Positions 28,993-38,103 of a DNA stretch of 64,000 nt are shown piece by piece. The notes below the pieces were generated by a model. It worked only from the letters and a program-made list of their open reading frames with translations. It was not told where the DNA came from and ran no database searches. Numbering within the stretch: the stretch's first letter is position 1; every line of letters begins with the position of its first letter. The position numbers and the translations under genes were made by a program. This DNA is from Cryobacterium ruanii (GTDB taxonomy: Bacteria; Actinomycetota; Actinomycetes; Actinomycetales; Microbacteriaceae): NCBI RefSeq assembly GCF_004404055.1, contig NZ_SOHK01000007.1, positions 124,001 to 188,000 of the forward strand. Direction: 5' to 3'.

Positions 28993-30456
28993 ATGACTGG
29001 TAACCCACAGACAAATTCACGTTCCGACGGCCCTACGCTTCGCTCCGACACCGGTTCAGAGGCCCGGGCAGCCCTCCGCGCCGCAGTCGAATTGGGCTTC
29101 CCCACCACCATCGCCGACCTGTGTGCACTGGTGCGTATCCCCTCGGTGTCGTGGGCGGCGTTCGACCCGGCGCAGGTTGCCGTGAGCGCAGAGGCCGTCG
29201 CCGCGCTGGTGCGAGAGCTCGACGTGTTTGAATCGGTCGAGATCGTGCAAGCGAGCATCGTGCCGGCCAGCGCTGGCGGCGACCCCGAGCTGGGCCAGCC
29301 AGCGGTCCTGGCCTCGCGCCCGGCGCGCAACGGCCGCCCGACCGTTCTGCTCTACGCCCACCACGACGTGCAGCCCCCCGGCAGAGACGACGATTGGGAA
29401 TCCGATCCCTTTACCCCGACCGTGCGCGGTGACCGACTCTACGGGCGCGGCGCGGCCGACGACAAGGCTGGCGTCATGGCGCACGTCGCCTCAATCCGCG
29501 CCCTCGTTGCGGCCGTCGGTGCTGACTTTGATTTGGGGATCGCCCTGTTCATCGAGGGGGAGGAAGAATTCGGCAGCCGCTCCTTTGCGACCTTCCTGGA
29601 CGAAAACCGGGAGGCCCTGCGTGGCGACGTGATCGTCGTGGCCGATTCGAACAACTGGGACATCAACACGCCCGCCATCACCACGGCGCTGCGCGGCAAT
29701 GTCACCCTGCGTTTGACGGTGCGCACCCTGGCTCACGCCTCGCACTCCGGAATGTACGGGGGAGCGGTACCCGATGCCATGCTCGTCACCATCAAGCTGT
29801 TGGCCACGCTCTACCACGCGGACGGCTCAATCGCTGTGGCGGGCCTGACCAGCATGGAGATGCCCACCCCCGACTATTCCGAACAGCAACTGCGTGCGGA
29901 AACTGGTCTGCTGCCGGGAGTCACTCCGATCGGCCACGGTTCTATCCTGAGCCGGATCTGGTACCAGCCGGCGCTGACCGTGACCGGCATCGACGCGCCG
30001 ACCGTCGACACCGCCTCCAACACACTCACCCCGACGGTGACCGTTCGGATCAGTACGCGCATCGCCCCCGGCCAATCCGCCATCGAGGCTGCCGCAGCGA
30101 TAGAGGCGCACCTGCTGCAAAATGCGCCATTCGGCGCGGTTGTCGAGATCGACGACGTGGATACCGGAGAGCCCTTTCTGGTTGACACCAGCGGGTGGGC
30201 CGTGGCCGAAGCGCGCTCCGCCATGACGGATGCCTGGGGCGTGCCGCCGGTCGATATCGGTGTCGGTGGATCCATCCCCTTCATCGCCGACCTCGTGCGC
30301 ACCTTCCCGGCAGCACAGATCCTGGTCACTGGAGTGGAGGATCCAGATTCCCGGGCGCACAGTCCGAACGAATCCCTGCACCTGGGCGTCTTCAAACGCG
30401 CCGTTCTTAGCGAGGCTTTCCTGCTCGGCAGACTGAACGGGCGCACCACCCACTGA
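28993..30456 (+). CDS. M20 family dipeptidase
   Basis: Zinc dipeptidase of 487 residues. Motifs: VLLYAHHDVQPPG (first metal histidine and aspartate), LYGRGAADDKAG (bridging aspartate), LFIEGEEEFGS (general base and metal glutamates), and a C-terminal PNESLHLGVFKRAV with the last metal histidine region; GGSIPFIADL is also typical. The dimerisation domain lies at about residues 225-370. No signal peptide, so cytoplasmic peptide turnover is likely. The ATG at 28993 is preferred because of the minus-10 element seven bases ahead; upstream open frame overlaps the divergent DUF3043 gene. Confidence 0.94.
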   Translation: MTGNPQTNSRSDGPTLRSDTGSEARAALRAAVELGFPTTIADLCALVRIPSVSWAAFDPAQVAVSAEAVAALVRELDVFESVEIVQASIVPASAGGDPELGQPAVLASRPARNGRPTVLLYAHHDVQPPGRDDDWESDPFTPTVRGDRLYGRGAADDKAGVMAHVASIRALVAAVGADFDLGIALFIEGEEEFGSRSFATFLDENREALRGDVIVVADSNNWDINTPAITTALRGNVTLRLTVRTLAHASHSGMYGGAVPDAMLVTIKLLATLYHADGSIAVAGLTSMEMPTPDYSEQQLRAETGLLPGVTPIGHGSILSRIWYQPALTVTGIDAPTVDTASNTLTPTVTVRISTRIAPGQSAIEAAAAIEAHLLQNAPFGAVVEIDDVDTGEPFLVDTSGWAVAEARSAMTDAWGVPPVDIGVGGSIPFIADLVRTFPAAQILVTGVEDPDSRAHSPNESLHLGVFKRAVLSEAFLLGRLNGRTTH

Positions 30457-30510
30457 CCCGCCCAGGTACCCACTCGACAGCCAACCCTCAGGTGCAATGT
30501 GACACGTTGG

Positions 30511-30549
30511 GAATGTCCATGTCGACATTCGGGTTGTCGAAGGTAGAAT
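30511..30549 (+). promoter_or_regulatory. Inverted repeat and promoter upstream of the Fe-S carrier gene
   Basis: GAATGTC (30511-30517) and GACATTC (30524-30530) form a perfect inverted repeat, and the inner ATGTCGACAT (30519-30528) is itself a 10-bp palindrome. A minus-10-like TAGAAT follows at 30544-30549. The palindrome covers the expected minus-35 position and could be an operator; the regulator is unknown. Confidence 0.5.
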
Positions 30550-30610
30550 TAGTAGAGACCGCAATGCATGAGATCGCAACCGTGCGTAATTGCGTGAACC
30601 GAGGAGAAGC

Positions 30611-30997
30611 ATGACCGACACCATGACCGAAACCGTCAGCACTGCTGACGCCGTGCACGCCCCGGCTACCGCCCATGGCGTCGGACTCACGGAGGCTGCC
30701 GCCCTCAAGGTGCGCAGCCTGCTAACCCAGGAAGGCCGTGAGGACCTCCGCCTTCGCGTCGCCGTGCAGCCCGGCGGTTGCTCCGGCCTGATCTACCAGC
30801 TCTACTTCGACGAGCGCGTTCTCGACGGCGACGCCCTCGTCGATTTCGATGGCGTCGGGGTCGTCGTCGACAAGATGAGTGTCCCCTACCTCGACGGTGC
30901 CTCGATCAACTTCGAGGACACGATCGAGAAGCAGGGCTTTACCATCGACAACCCCAACGCCGGCGGCAGCTGCGCCTGTGGTGATTCATTCCACTAG
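30611..30997 (+). CDS. erpA: IscA/ErpA-type iron-sulfur cluster carrier
   Basis: A-type Fe-S carrier of 128 residues. The three conserved cysteines are in PGGCSGLIYQ and the C-terminal GGSCACGDSFH. A-type proteins receive clusters from the assembly machinery and pass them to target enzymes. ATG 30611 follows GAGGAGAAG. The gene precedes the cytochrome oxidase operon, a usual actinobacterial arrangement; the window also encodes likely clients, the Rieske protein and LipA. A strong terminator separates it from ctaC. Confidence 0.94.
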   Translation: MTDTMTETVSTADAVHAPATAHGVGLTEAAALKVRSLLTQEGREDLRLRVAVQPGGCSGLIYQLYFDERVLDGDALVDFDGVGVVVDKMSVPYLDGASINFEDTIEKQGFTIDNPNAGGSCACGDSFH

Positions 30998-31035
30998 CAC
31001 CGGTTAGCGGCCGCATTGGTTGGTTAGAAACACCC

Positions 31036-31076
31036 GGCAGGGGCATCATCACTTCGATGGTGTCTCTGCCTTTTTT
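31036..31076 (+). terminator. Intrinsic terminator after erpA
   Basis: A 15-bp stem (31036-31050 with 31056-31070, including three G-U pairs) with a 5-base loop is followed directly by TTTTTT. This is the best textbook terminator in the window. Confidence 0.93.
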
Positions 31077-31248
31077 CTGCCGCATTGTTCTCGAATTGCC
31101 CGTATTTCTGCCGACGACAGAGGGACCACGGAACAATACATCTACGACCCGACCGCGAGTGCACTTCAGGCGTGCTCTCGCGGAGTAAGCTAGAAATCGA
31201 TCAAAACACTTACTGAAAAGTGTCCTCGAATCTCCCGAAAGGTACCCG

Positions 31249-32139
31249 GTGCGCAATAACCACCGCCTTCGTTGGGCTGCTATCCCGCTTGCCGCGACGC
31301 TCGCCGTTGTACTGGCCGGATGCACGCAAGCCCAGCTCCACGGTTTCTTGCCCGGTTTCGAAGAAGAGGGCGAAACGGCGGTGACCAACCAGACCGACCG
31401 CATTGCCGGCCTCTGGACCACCTCCTGGATCGTGCTCCTCATCGTGGGCCTCATCACCTGGGGCCTGATCATCTGGACCATTGTCGTGTACCGCCGCCGT
31501 AAGGGCCAGACCGGCCTCCCGGTGCAGCTGAGATACAACATGCCGATCGAGATCTTCTACACGGTCGTGCCGCTCATCCTGGTCGTCGGCTTCTTCGCGT
31601 TTACCGTGCGCGATCAGATCGCCCTCGAGACTCGCTACGAAAATCCCGATGTGACGATTGAAGTTCAGGCCAAGCAATGGGCTTGGGACTTCAATTACGT
31701 TGACGAAGACGTGTACTCGCCCGGAATCCAGGGACAGCCGGACCCTGCTGGTGAGCGTGGCTCGTTGATCGAGTCCGAACTGCCCGTACTCGTTCTTCCA
31801 GTCGACAAGACCATTGAAATCGCATTGGAATCTCGAGACGTCATCCACTCGTTCTGGGTCATCGACTTCCTCTACAAGAAAGACGTCATTCCGGGCAAGA
31901 CCAACTTCATGTCGGTCACCCCGGAGCGCATCGGAACCTACGCGGGCAAATGTGCCGAACTCTGCGGTGAGTATCACTCCCTCATGCTCTTCAATGTCCA
32001 GGTCGTCTCCCAGGCCGACTATGACACGTACATCCAGTCCCTGCGCAGTGCGGGCAACGTCGGTCAGCTCGACAACGAATTCGACCGCAATCAGAATCAG
32101 CCGGGCACGAGTGCACCGACGGCTCCGGAGGGCAACTAA
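31249..32139 (+). CDS. ctaC: Cytochrome c oxidase subunit II (lipoprotein)
   Basis: Subunit II of the aa3-type oxidase, 296 residues. A signal peptide with lipobox LAGC (Cys at about residue 24) is followed by two membrane helices and a periplasm-facing cupredoxin domain. The CuA centre is complete: CAELCGEYHSLM near residue 230 plus the earlier His in SRDVIHSFW. It accepts electrons from the diheme cytochrome QcrC. GTG 31249 follows GAAAGG. First gene of ctaC-ctaD-ctaF; the gap to ctaD is three bases. Lnt, encoded at 54.6 kb, could acylate its lipid anchor. Confidence 0.96.
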   Translation: MRNNHRLRWAAIPLAATLAVVLAGCTQAQLHGFLPGFEEEGETAVTNQTDRIAGLWTTSWIVLLIVGLITWGLIIWTIVVYRRRKGQTGLPVQLRYNMPIEIFYTVVPLILVVGFFAFTVRDQIALETRYENPDVTIEVQAKQWAWDFNYVDEDVYSPGIQGQPDPAGERGSLIESELPVLVLPVDKTIEIALESRDVIHSFWVIDFLYKKDVIPGKTNFMSVTPERIGTYAGKCAELCGEYHSLMLFNVQVVSQADYDTYIQSLRSAGNVGQLDNEFDRNQNQPGTSAPTAPEGN

Positions 32140-32142
32140 GCC

Positions 32143-33873
32143 ATGACCACGTCCATCGCACCTGCCCAGTCACGCCCGGCAGCACCAGTCTCCACGTCGG
32201 CGGAACGCAAGGGCAACACGCTTGTCCGGTGGATCACCTCCACCGATCACAAGGTCATCGGGTACATGTACCTGATCACCTCGTTCATCTACTTCTGCCT
32301 CGGCGGCGTCATGGCGTTGATCATTCGTGCCCAGCTGTTCGCCCCGGGGCTCGACGTGGTGCAGACCAAGGAGCAGTACAACCAGCTCTTCACGATGCAC
32401 GGCACGATCATGCTGTTGATGTTCGCCACGCCGCTGTTCTTCGGCTTCGCCAACTTTCTGGTTCCACTCCAGATCGGTGCGCCCGACGTTGCATTTCCTC
32501 GGCTGAACGCACTCGCATACTGGTTCTTCAACTTCGGCAGTCTCATTGCCGTCGCGGGGTTCCTCACCCCGCAGGGCGCGGCATCCTTCGGCTGGTTCGC
32601 GTACCAGCCGCTGGCCAGCACAACCTTCTCACCGGGAGTCGGCGGCAACCTCTGGATGGTCGGTCTCGGTCTGTCCGGCTTTGGTACCATCCTCGGTTCC
32701 GTGAACTTCATCACGACAATCATCACCATGCGCGCCCCGGGCATGACGATGTGGCGTATGCCGGTCTTCACCTGGAACTCACTCGTCACGGCTCTGCTCG
32801 CACTCATGGTCTTCCCGGTGCTAGCTGCAGCCATGCTCGCCGCAGCATCGGATCGCATCTTCGGTTCGCACATCTACGACCCGGCCAACGGTGGTGCCAT
32901 CCTGTGGCAACACCTGTTCTGGTTCTTCGGCCACCCCGAGGTGTACATCATCGCCTTGCCGTTCTTCGGCATCGTCTCCGAGGTGTTCCCGGTCTTCAGC
33001 CGCAAGCCGATGTTCGGTTACAAGACCCTGATCTACGCGACCATCTCGATCGCCGCGCTATCCGTCTCGGTCTGGGCGCATCACATGTACGTCACTGGAT
33101 CGGTACTGTTGCCGTTCTTCTCACTCATGACCATGCTGATCGCAGTACCAACTGGCGTGAAGATCTTCAACTGGATCGGCACCATGTGGCGAGGGTCCAT
33201 CACCTTTGAAACCCCCATGATCTGGGCCATCGGCTTCCTCGTCACCTTCACCTTCGGTGGCTTGACCGGAGTGATTCTGGCCTCACCGCCGCTCGACTTC
33301 CACGTGTCTGACACCTATTTCGTCGTGGCGCACTTCCACTATGTGGTCTTCGGCACCGTCGTCTTCGCGATGTTCAGCGGGTTCTACTTCTGGTGGCCCA
33401 AGTGGACCGGCAAGATGCTCAACGAGAGCCTCGGCAAGTGGCACTTCTGGCTTCTATTCATCGGTTTCCACACCACCTTCCTGATCCAGCACTGGCTGGG
33501 AGTGATGGGCATGCCGCGTCGGTACGCCACCTACTCTCCGGAGGACGGTTTCACCTGGATGAACCAGGTGTCGACGATCGGCGCAATGGTTCTAGCGGTG
33601 TCGATGATTCCGTTCTTCCTGAACGTATACATCACGGCCCGCAAGGCTCCGCTGGTGACCGTGAACGACCCATGGGGTTATGGCTCCTCGCTCGAGTGGG
33701 CAACGTCCTGCCCGCCCCCTCGTCACAACTTCACCTCCATCCCGCGAATCCGCTCCGAGCGCCCTGCCTTCGACCTGAACCACCCTGAGGCTGGCCTGCC
33801 CGTCGGTATCGGCCCGGGCAAGGATGCGCCAGACGTTGCGGTCTACGACATCGATTCGAACCAGGTTAAGTAA
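32143..33873 (+). CDS. ctaD: Cytochrome c oxidase subunit I
   Basis: Catalytic subunit of 576 residues with about twelve membrane helices. The heme and CuB ligands are visible: MHGTIMLL (low-spin heme a), [11 protein letters not shown] (CuB His and the cross-linked Tyr), HHMYVTGS (CuB His pair) and [15 protein letters not shown] (heme a3 and heme a). It reduces oxygen to water and pumps protons. Cotranscribed with ctaC and ctaF, with no gap to ctaF. Confidence 0.97.
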   Translation: MTTSIAPAQSRPAAPVSTSAERKGNTLVRWITSTDHKVIGYMYLITSFIYFCLGGVMALIIRAQLFAPGLDVVQTKEQYNQLFTMHGTIMLLMFATPLFFGFANFLVPLQIGAPDVAFPRLNALAYWFFNFGSLIAVAGFLTPQGAASFGWFAYQPLASTTFSPGVGGNLWMVGLGLSGFGTILGSVNFITTIITMRAPGMTMWRMPVFTWNSLVTALLALMVFPVLAAAMLAAASDRIFGSHIYDPANGGAILWQHLFWFFGHPEVYIIALPFFGIVSEVFPVFSRKPMFGYKTLIYATISIAALSVSVWAHHMYVTGSVLLPFFSLMTMLIAVPTGVKIFNWIGTMWRGSITFETPMIWAIGFLVTFTFGGLTGVILASPPLDFHVSDTYFVVAHFHYVVFGTVVFAMFSGFYFWWPKWTGKMLNESLGKWHFWLLFIGFHTTFLIQHWLGVMGMPRRYATYSPEDGFTWMNQVSTIGAMVLAVSMIPFFLNVYITARKAPLVTVNDPWGYGSSLEWATSCPPPRHNFTSIPRIRSERPAFDLNHPEAGLPVGIGPGKDAPDVAVYDIDSNQVK

Positions 33874-34296
33874 ATGAAGACGAACGTAAACATTCTCTGG
33901 GTCCTCACCGCGTTCTTCGGAATCGTGACCGTCGCCTACGTTGTCTGGAGCCTGCTCGATCCCGCCCACGGGACCGTAGAGTGGGCCGGCACGTTCATGC
34001 TCGGACTGTCTGCGCTGCTTGTGGCATTCATCGCCTTCTATCTCGACAAGGTACACGGAGCACAGGCCGGCGAGCTGCCCGAAGACCGCCTCGACGGCAA
34101 CATCGACGATGGAGATCCCGAAATGGGCTTCTTCAGTCCGTGGAGCTGGTGGCCGATCTTCCTGGCCGCATCCGCTGCCTTGCTGTTCCTCGGCCTGGCC
34201 GTGGGTATCTGGATCTGCTTCATCGGCTTGGGGCTCGGCCTCGTGGCCCTCACCGGCTGGGTTTACGAGTACTATAGGGGCTTGTTCGCCCGCTAG
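33874..34296 (+). CDS. ctaF: Cytochrome c oxidase subunit IV (actinobacterial type)
   Basis: Protein of 140 residues with four predicted helices, the actinobacterial CtaF family of the QcrCAB-CtaCDEF supercomplex. The central loop GNIDDGDPEMGFFSPWSWWP is characteristic. It starts directly at the base after the ctaD stop, so the two are tightly coupled. Terminated by the hairpin at 34311. Confidence 0.93.
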   Translation: MKTNVNILWVLTAFFGIVTVAYVVWSLLDPAHGTVEWAGTFMLGLSALLVAFIAFYLDKVHGAQAGELPEDRLDGNIDDGDPEMGFFSPWSWWPIFLAASAALLFLGLAVGIWICFIGLGLGLVALTGWVYEYYRGLFAR

Positions 34297-34310
34297 GCGC
34301 ACTAAACGTT

Positions 34311-34346
34311 CGATACCGACCTCGCCCCCATGGAAGGTCGGTATCG
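34311..34346. terminator. Terminator between ctaF and the methyltransferase gene
   Basis: CGATACCGACCT (34311-34322) pairs with AGGTCGGTATCG (34335-34346); flanking AAACG and CGTTT can extend the stem. The plus-strand transcript continues with TCGTTTAA. Confidence 0.82.
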
Positions 34347-34438
34347 TCGTTTAACCGGCACAGCACCGTTGATACACCGCCACCGCGGGCACGCTGGTGC
34401 CGCGGCACTACAGCACGGCTACCGGGTTAGTCCAGCCG

Positions 34439-35266
34439 TCAGCGCCGTCGAAACTGGAAGATGTCGAAAGCGAGTGTGACGTCGCGATTCATTGTCGCGC
34501 TGGCCTCGACTGTTTTAGGGTCGGTATGGTGCGCGGACGGGCCCATTCCGATGAGCGACATTACTTCCGACGGTGACAACTCCACGGTGCGGTCCAGCTG
34601 GTCGTGTGACTCGAGGCGGAACCACGCAGCAAGACTCGTGGTCAAGTGTGCGGCCTTGTCGGCCTGCATTTCCACGACAAGTCCCGACTTTCGAAGCTGA
34701 CGAAGGTGAGTTGATTGCGGCACGACGACGAGCAGCAAGCCGTCCGGTCGGAGGACACGATGGAATTCAGCAGCGTTCCGCGGTGCGAAAATGTTCAGAA
34801 TGATATCGGCGACGCCATCACGGACGGGGAGGGGCGACCAGACATCTGCTACTAGCCCGTCAGCACGATCGTGCGCGCGGATTGCGCGCCCGACGGCAGT
34901 GGGGGACAGGTCCATTCCCAGCGCCCGCACGCCGTCGTCTCCTGGCGGCAACGCTGCCCCCAAGTAGTAGCCGGTGCCGCAGCCGACGTCGAGGATACGC
35001 CGGGGTGACTCGCCGGTGACACGGGTGCGGATCGCATTCCAAAGCGGTTCGTACCACCCTGCGTCGAGAAACCTATCCCGGGCGTCGAGCATCGCCGCGC
35101 TGTCGCCGATGAACTTGCGCGGACCGGTGAGCAGATTGACGAAGCCCCGCTTGTTGACGTCGAAGGAATGCCCGCGCTCACACCCGAGCACCAAGTCAGC
35201 ACTGCGGTATAGGGGGAGACAGCAGTTCGGGCACCGAAGCCACTCCGATAACGTCTGGAGTGACAT
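34439..35266 (-). CDS. RlmA-like 23S rRNA (guanine) methyltransferase
   Basis: SAM-dependent methyltransferase of 275 residues. The N-terminal zinc ribbon reads CPNCCLPLYRSADLVLGC followed by ERGHSF; FDVNKRGFVNLL is a hallmark of the RlmA family. The Rossmann SAM site is ILDVGCGTGYYLG, with DIILNIFAPRNAAEF as motif IV. RlmA(I)/RlmA(II) proteins modify G745 or G748 in hairpin 35 of 23S rRNA; the latter type (TlrB) gives tylosin resistance. Which base is modified here cannot be told. ATG 35266 is chosen; an earlier in-frame start at 35323 would overlap qcrB. It sits alone between the two respiratory operons. Confidence 0.87.
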   Translation of the reverse strand: MSLQTLSEWLRCPNCCLPLYRSADLVLGCERGHSFDVNKRGFVNLLTGPRKFIGDSAAMLDARDRFLDAGWYEPLWNAIRTRVTGESPRRILDVGCGTGYYLGAALPPGDDGVRALGMDLSPTAVGRAIRAHDRADGLVADVWSPLPVRDGVADIILNIFAPRNAAEFHRVLRPDGLLLVVVPQSTHLRQLRKSGLVVEMQADKAAHLTTSLAAWFRLESHDQLDRTVELSPSEVMSLIGMGPSAHHTDPKTVEASATMNRDVTLAFDIFQFRRR

Positions 35267-35288
35267 CGATGCCCGTTCTCTTGATGTG

Positions 35289-36938
35289 CTACTTGTTCGT
35301 GATCTCCGCTGGGTGATCGCCATGAGCCTGGTTCACTTCAGTCTGCGACACCGGTGTGATCCGGTCCTCAAAGAACCACCGTGACAGACCGGCGCGAACC
35401 TTCTCAGCAGGGCCGATCTTCCCTTGGGCGTTTGGGCGTAGCATGAGCGGCTTGAAGTCGTTATAGCTGACCAACTTCCAGCGCTCGTACTCATCGACGG
35501 GCTGATGCACTTCAACGAATTCTCCGCCGGGAAGACGGACGATACGGCCGGACTCGTAGCCGTGTAGGACAATCTCACGGTCCTTCTTCTGCAAGGCCAG
35601 ACAGACACGCTTGGCAATGAAGAATGCGAGGAACGGACCGAGCAACGTGGTCACCTGAAGCGTGTGAATGACGCCTTCCATAGTGAGGTGGAAATGCGTC
35701 GCCATGATGTCGGACGATGCTGCTGACCAGAGCGAGGCGTAAAACGTGACACCGGCTGCGCCAATAGCGGTGCGGGTCGGCGCGTTGCGTGGACGGTCGA
35801 GGACGTGATGCTCACGCTTGTCGCCGGTGATCCACGCTTCAATGAACGGGTAGATCATGACGGTTACGATGAACAATCCCACCACGACCAGCACCACCAG
35901 GATGTTGAGCGAGTACGTGTGGTCCAGCCAGACAAATTCCCACCCGCTCGGAATCAAGCGCATGGCGCCGTCGGCGAAGCCGATGTACCAGTCTGGCTGG
36001 GTGCCGGCTGAGACCGGTGAGGGATCGTAGGGCCCGTAGTTCCAGATCGGGTTGATCGTGAACAGCGACGCGATGAGCATGACCACACCGAAGACGATGA
36101 AGAAGAATCCGCCGGCCTTGGCAGCGTAGACCGGGAGAACCGGATAGCCGACGACGTTCTGGTTGGTGTGTCCTGCAGCCGGATACTGAGTGTGCTTGTG
36201 CACAACGACGAACAGGAGATGCATGGCTATCAAGGCGACGATGATGGCGGGAAGCAGAAGGATGTGCAGGGAATACAGCCGGCCGACGATGTCCGTTCCG
36301 GGGAACTCACCACCGAAGAGCAGGAAAGAAATCCAGGTGCCAACGACCGGTATGCCCTTGATCAGGCCGTCGATGATGCGCAGCCCGTTACCGGAGAGCA
36401 GGTCATCGGGGAGGGAGTAGCCGGTAAAGCCTTCAGCCATTGCGAGGATGAACAGGATGAAACCGATAACCCAGTTCAGCTCTCGCGGCTTGCGGAACGC
36501 ACCCGTGAAGTAGATGCGCAGCATGTGCAGACCGATGGCCGCCACGAACAGCAAAGCCGCCCAGTGGTGAACCTGACGCATGAGAAGTCCACCGCGAATA
36601 TCGAACGAGATGTCCATGGTGGAGGACATCGCCACAGACATCGGGATGCCCTTCAGCGGCGCGTAGGACCCCTCGTAAATAACTTCAGCCATCGACGCCT
36701 GATAGAAGAACGTCAGGAATGATCCTGACAGCAGAATGATGACGAAGCTGTACAACGCCACCTCGCCGAGGAGGAACGACCAGTGGTCGGGGAAGATCTT
36801 ACGACCAAGCTCCTTGACGGCGCCCGAAATGCTCGTGCGTTCGTCAATGTAGTTGGCGGCGGAAGCGGTGAAGCCACCGGATTTCTTCGCCCCGACGGCT
36901 TGGTCATCAACGGGTTCGCGGGTGGTTATCGTTGTCAT
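35289..36938 (-). CDS. qcrB: Cytochrome bc1 complex cytochrome b subunit
   Basis: Menaquinol-oxidising cytochrome b of 549 residues. N-terminal helices carry the heme b histidines (for example VHHWAALLFVAAIGLHMLRI and LHILLLPAIIVALIAMHLLF); GNGLRIIDGLIKGIPVVGTW and the Qo-site region NPIWNYGPYDP (a PDWY segment follows) are present. The long hydrophilic C-terminal tail is usual in actinobacteria. The ATG overlaps the qcrA stop by four bases. Last gene of ctaE-qcrC-qcrA-qcrB. Confidence 0.97.
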   Translation of the reverse strand: MTTITTREPVDDQAVGAKKSGGFTASAANYIDERTSISGAVKELGRKIFPDHWSFLLGEVALYSFVIILLSGSFLTFFYQASMAEVIYEGSYAPLKGIPMSVAMSSTMDISFDIRGGLLMRQVHHWAALLFVAAIGLHMLRIYFTGAFRKPRELNWVIGFILFILAMAEGFTGYSLPDDLLSGNGLRIIDGLIKGIPVVGTWISFLLFGGEFPGTDIVGRLYSLHILLLPAIIVALIAMHLLFVVVHKHTQYPAAGHTNQNVVGYPVLPVYAAKAGGFFFIVFGVVMLIASLFTINPIWNYGPYDPSPVSAGTQPDWYIGFADGAMRLIPSGWEFVWLDHTYSLNILVVLVVVGLFIVTVMIYPFIEAWITGDKREHHVLDRPRNAPTRTAIGAAGVTFYASLWSAASSDIMATHFHLTMEGVIHTLQVTTLLGPFLAFFIAKRVCLALQKKDREIVLHGYESGRIVRLPGGEFVEVHQPVDEYERWKLVSYNDFKPLMLRPNAQGKIGPAEKVRAGLSRWFFEDRITPVSQTEVNQAHGDHPAEITNK

Positions 36939-38008
36939 GCTCGCTCCCAGAAACTTGGGCCGACTGGTTCAGTGAAATCGCTCTGCGCGATCAGGTAGCC
37001 CTCAGCGTCCACGGCGATGGGGAGCTGGGGTAGTGCCCGTTTGGCCGGACCGAAGATGACCTTGCAATGGTTCTCAACGTCGAACTGCGACTGGTGGCAC
37101 GGGCAAAGCAGGTGGTGCGTTTGCTGTTCATAGAGCGCGACCGGGCAGCCGACGTGGGTACAAATTTTAGAGTACGCCACGATTCCGTCATACGACCAGG
37201 ACTTGCGATCCTCTGCTTCGGTTAGATCACGAGGATCCATTCGAATGAGCAGAACAGCGGCCTTTGCCTTCTCTTCTAGACGGCCATGACCCATTTCGGA
37301 CAGGCCCTCAGGAATGACGTGAAAGGAGGATCCGAGCGTGACGTCTGCTGCTTTGATCGGGGTTCCGCTCGGGTCCATGGTGAGGCGGACGCCCTTTTTC
37401 CACAAGGTCTCATGAAGCAGGGCGACGGGGTCCTCATCCATCGGGCCGAGCCCACGAAACAAGACGACGGCTGGCAGTGGGAAGACGACCAGCGCACCAA
37501 TCAGACTGTTGCGAATGAGCGTACGGCGGCCAAAGCCAGACTCTTCATTCGCCTGCTGAAAGATTTCAACGGCGCGCGCCCGAACTGGTTCAGTTCCCCG
37601 TACGGGGTGGCGTTCGTCAACGCCCTCATGATCGCTCATAAGGGCCTTGCCCCAGTGCACAGCTCCGATACCGATCGCGAGGAGGGCGAGACTGAGGCCG
37701 AGGCCGATGAACAGATTGTTCAATCGAACCGAACCGGGATCTTCGGCAACGATCGGAAAGGCCATATATGCGGCGATTGCGAAAACACTACCCACGATGG
37801 ATACGTAGAACAACGTGTAAACAGCACGCTCGGCCTTGCGCTCTTCCTTGCGGTCAAGGTCGGTGATGCGCGGACGGTGCGGCGGGAATCCTGGGTTGAC
37901 CAGGCCGTCCCTTGTAACGACGGCTGTGCTTGCGGCGGATGTCGCGAGCTGCGCGCCAGGCGAGTCGGCGGCGGTTACGTCTTCCGCGCCGTTATCGTCC
38001 TTGGCCAT
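36935..38008 (-). CDS. qcrA: Rieske iron-sulfur subunit of the bc1 complex
   Basis: Rieske protein of 357 residues. It has the extended N-terminus with three membrane helices typical of actinobacteria (about residues 60-80, 95-115 and 165-185) instead of one. The 2Fe-2S ligands are in CTHVGCPVALYEQ and CPCHQSQFD. It passes electrons from menaquinol to the QcrC hemes. Operon position between qcrC (95 bases upstream) and qcrB (4-base overlap). Confidence 0.97.
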   Translation of the reverse strand: MAKDDNGAEDVTAADSPGAQLATSAASTAVVTRDGLVNPGFPPHRPRITDLDRKEERKAERAVYTLFYVSIVGSVFAIAAYMAFPIVAEDPGSVRLNNLFIGLGLSLALLAIGIGAVHWGKALMSDHEGVDERHPVRGTEPVRARAVEIFQQANEESGFGRRTLIRNSLIGALVVFPLPAVVLFRGLGPMDEDPVALLHETLWKKGVRLTMDPSGTPIKAADVTLGSSFHVIPEGLSEMGHGRLEEKAKAAVLLIRMDPRDLTEAEDRKSWSYDGIVAYSKICTHVGCPVALYEQQTHHLLCPCHQSQFDVENHCKVIFGPAKRALPQLPIAVDAEGYLIAQSDFTEPVGPSFWERA

Positions 38009-38103
38009 TGTTCTCCTTTGTGAGCTGTGTTAGTACTCTGCACTGCGGTGCTGCGCGGCGCTGGATCGAGACGGAATGTCGTGTCACGACCGGCAACCGG
38101 CGC

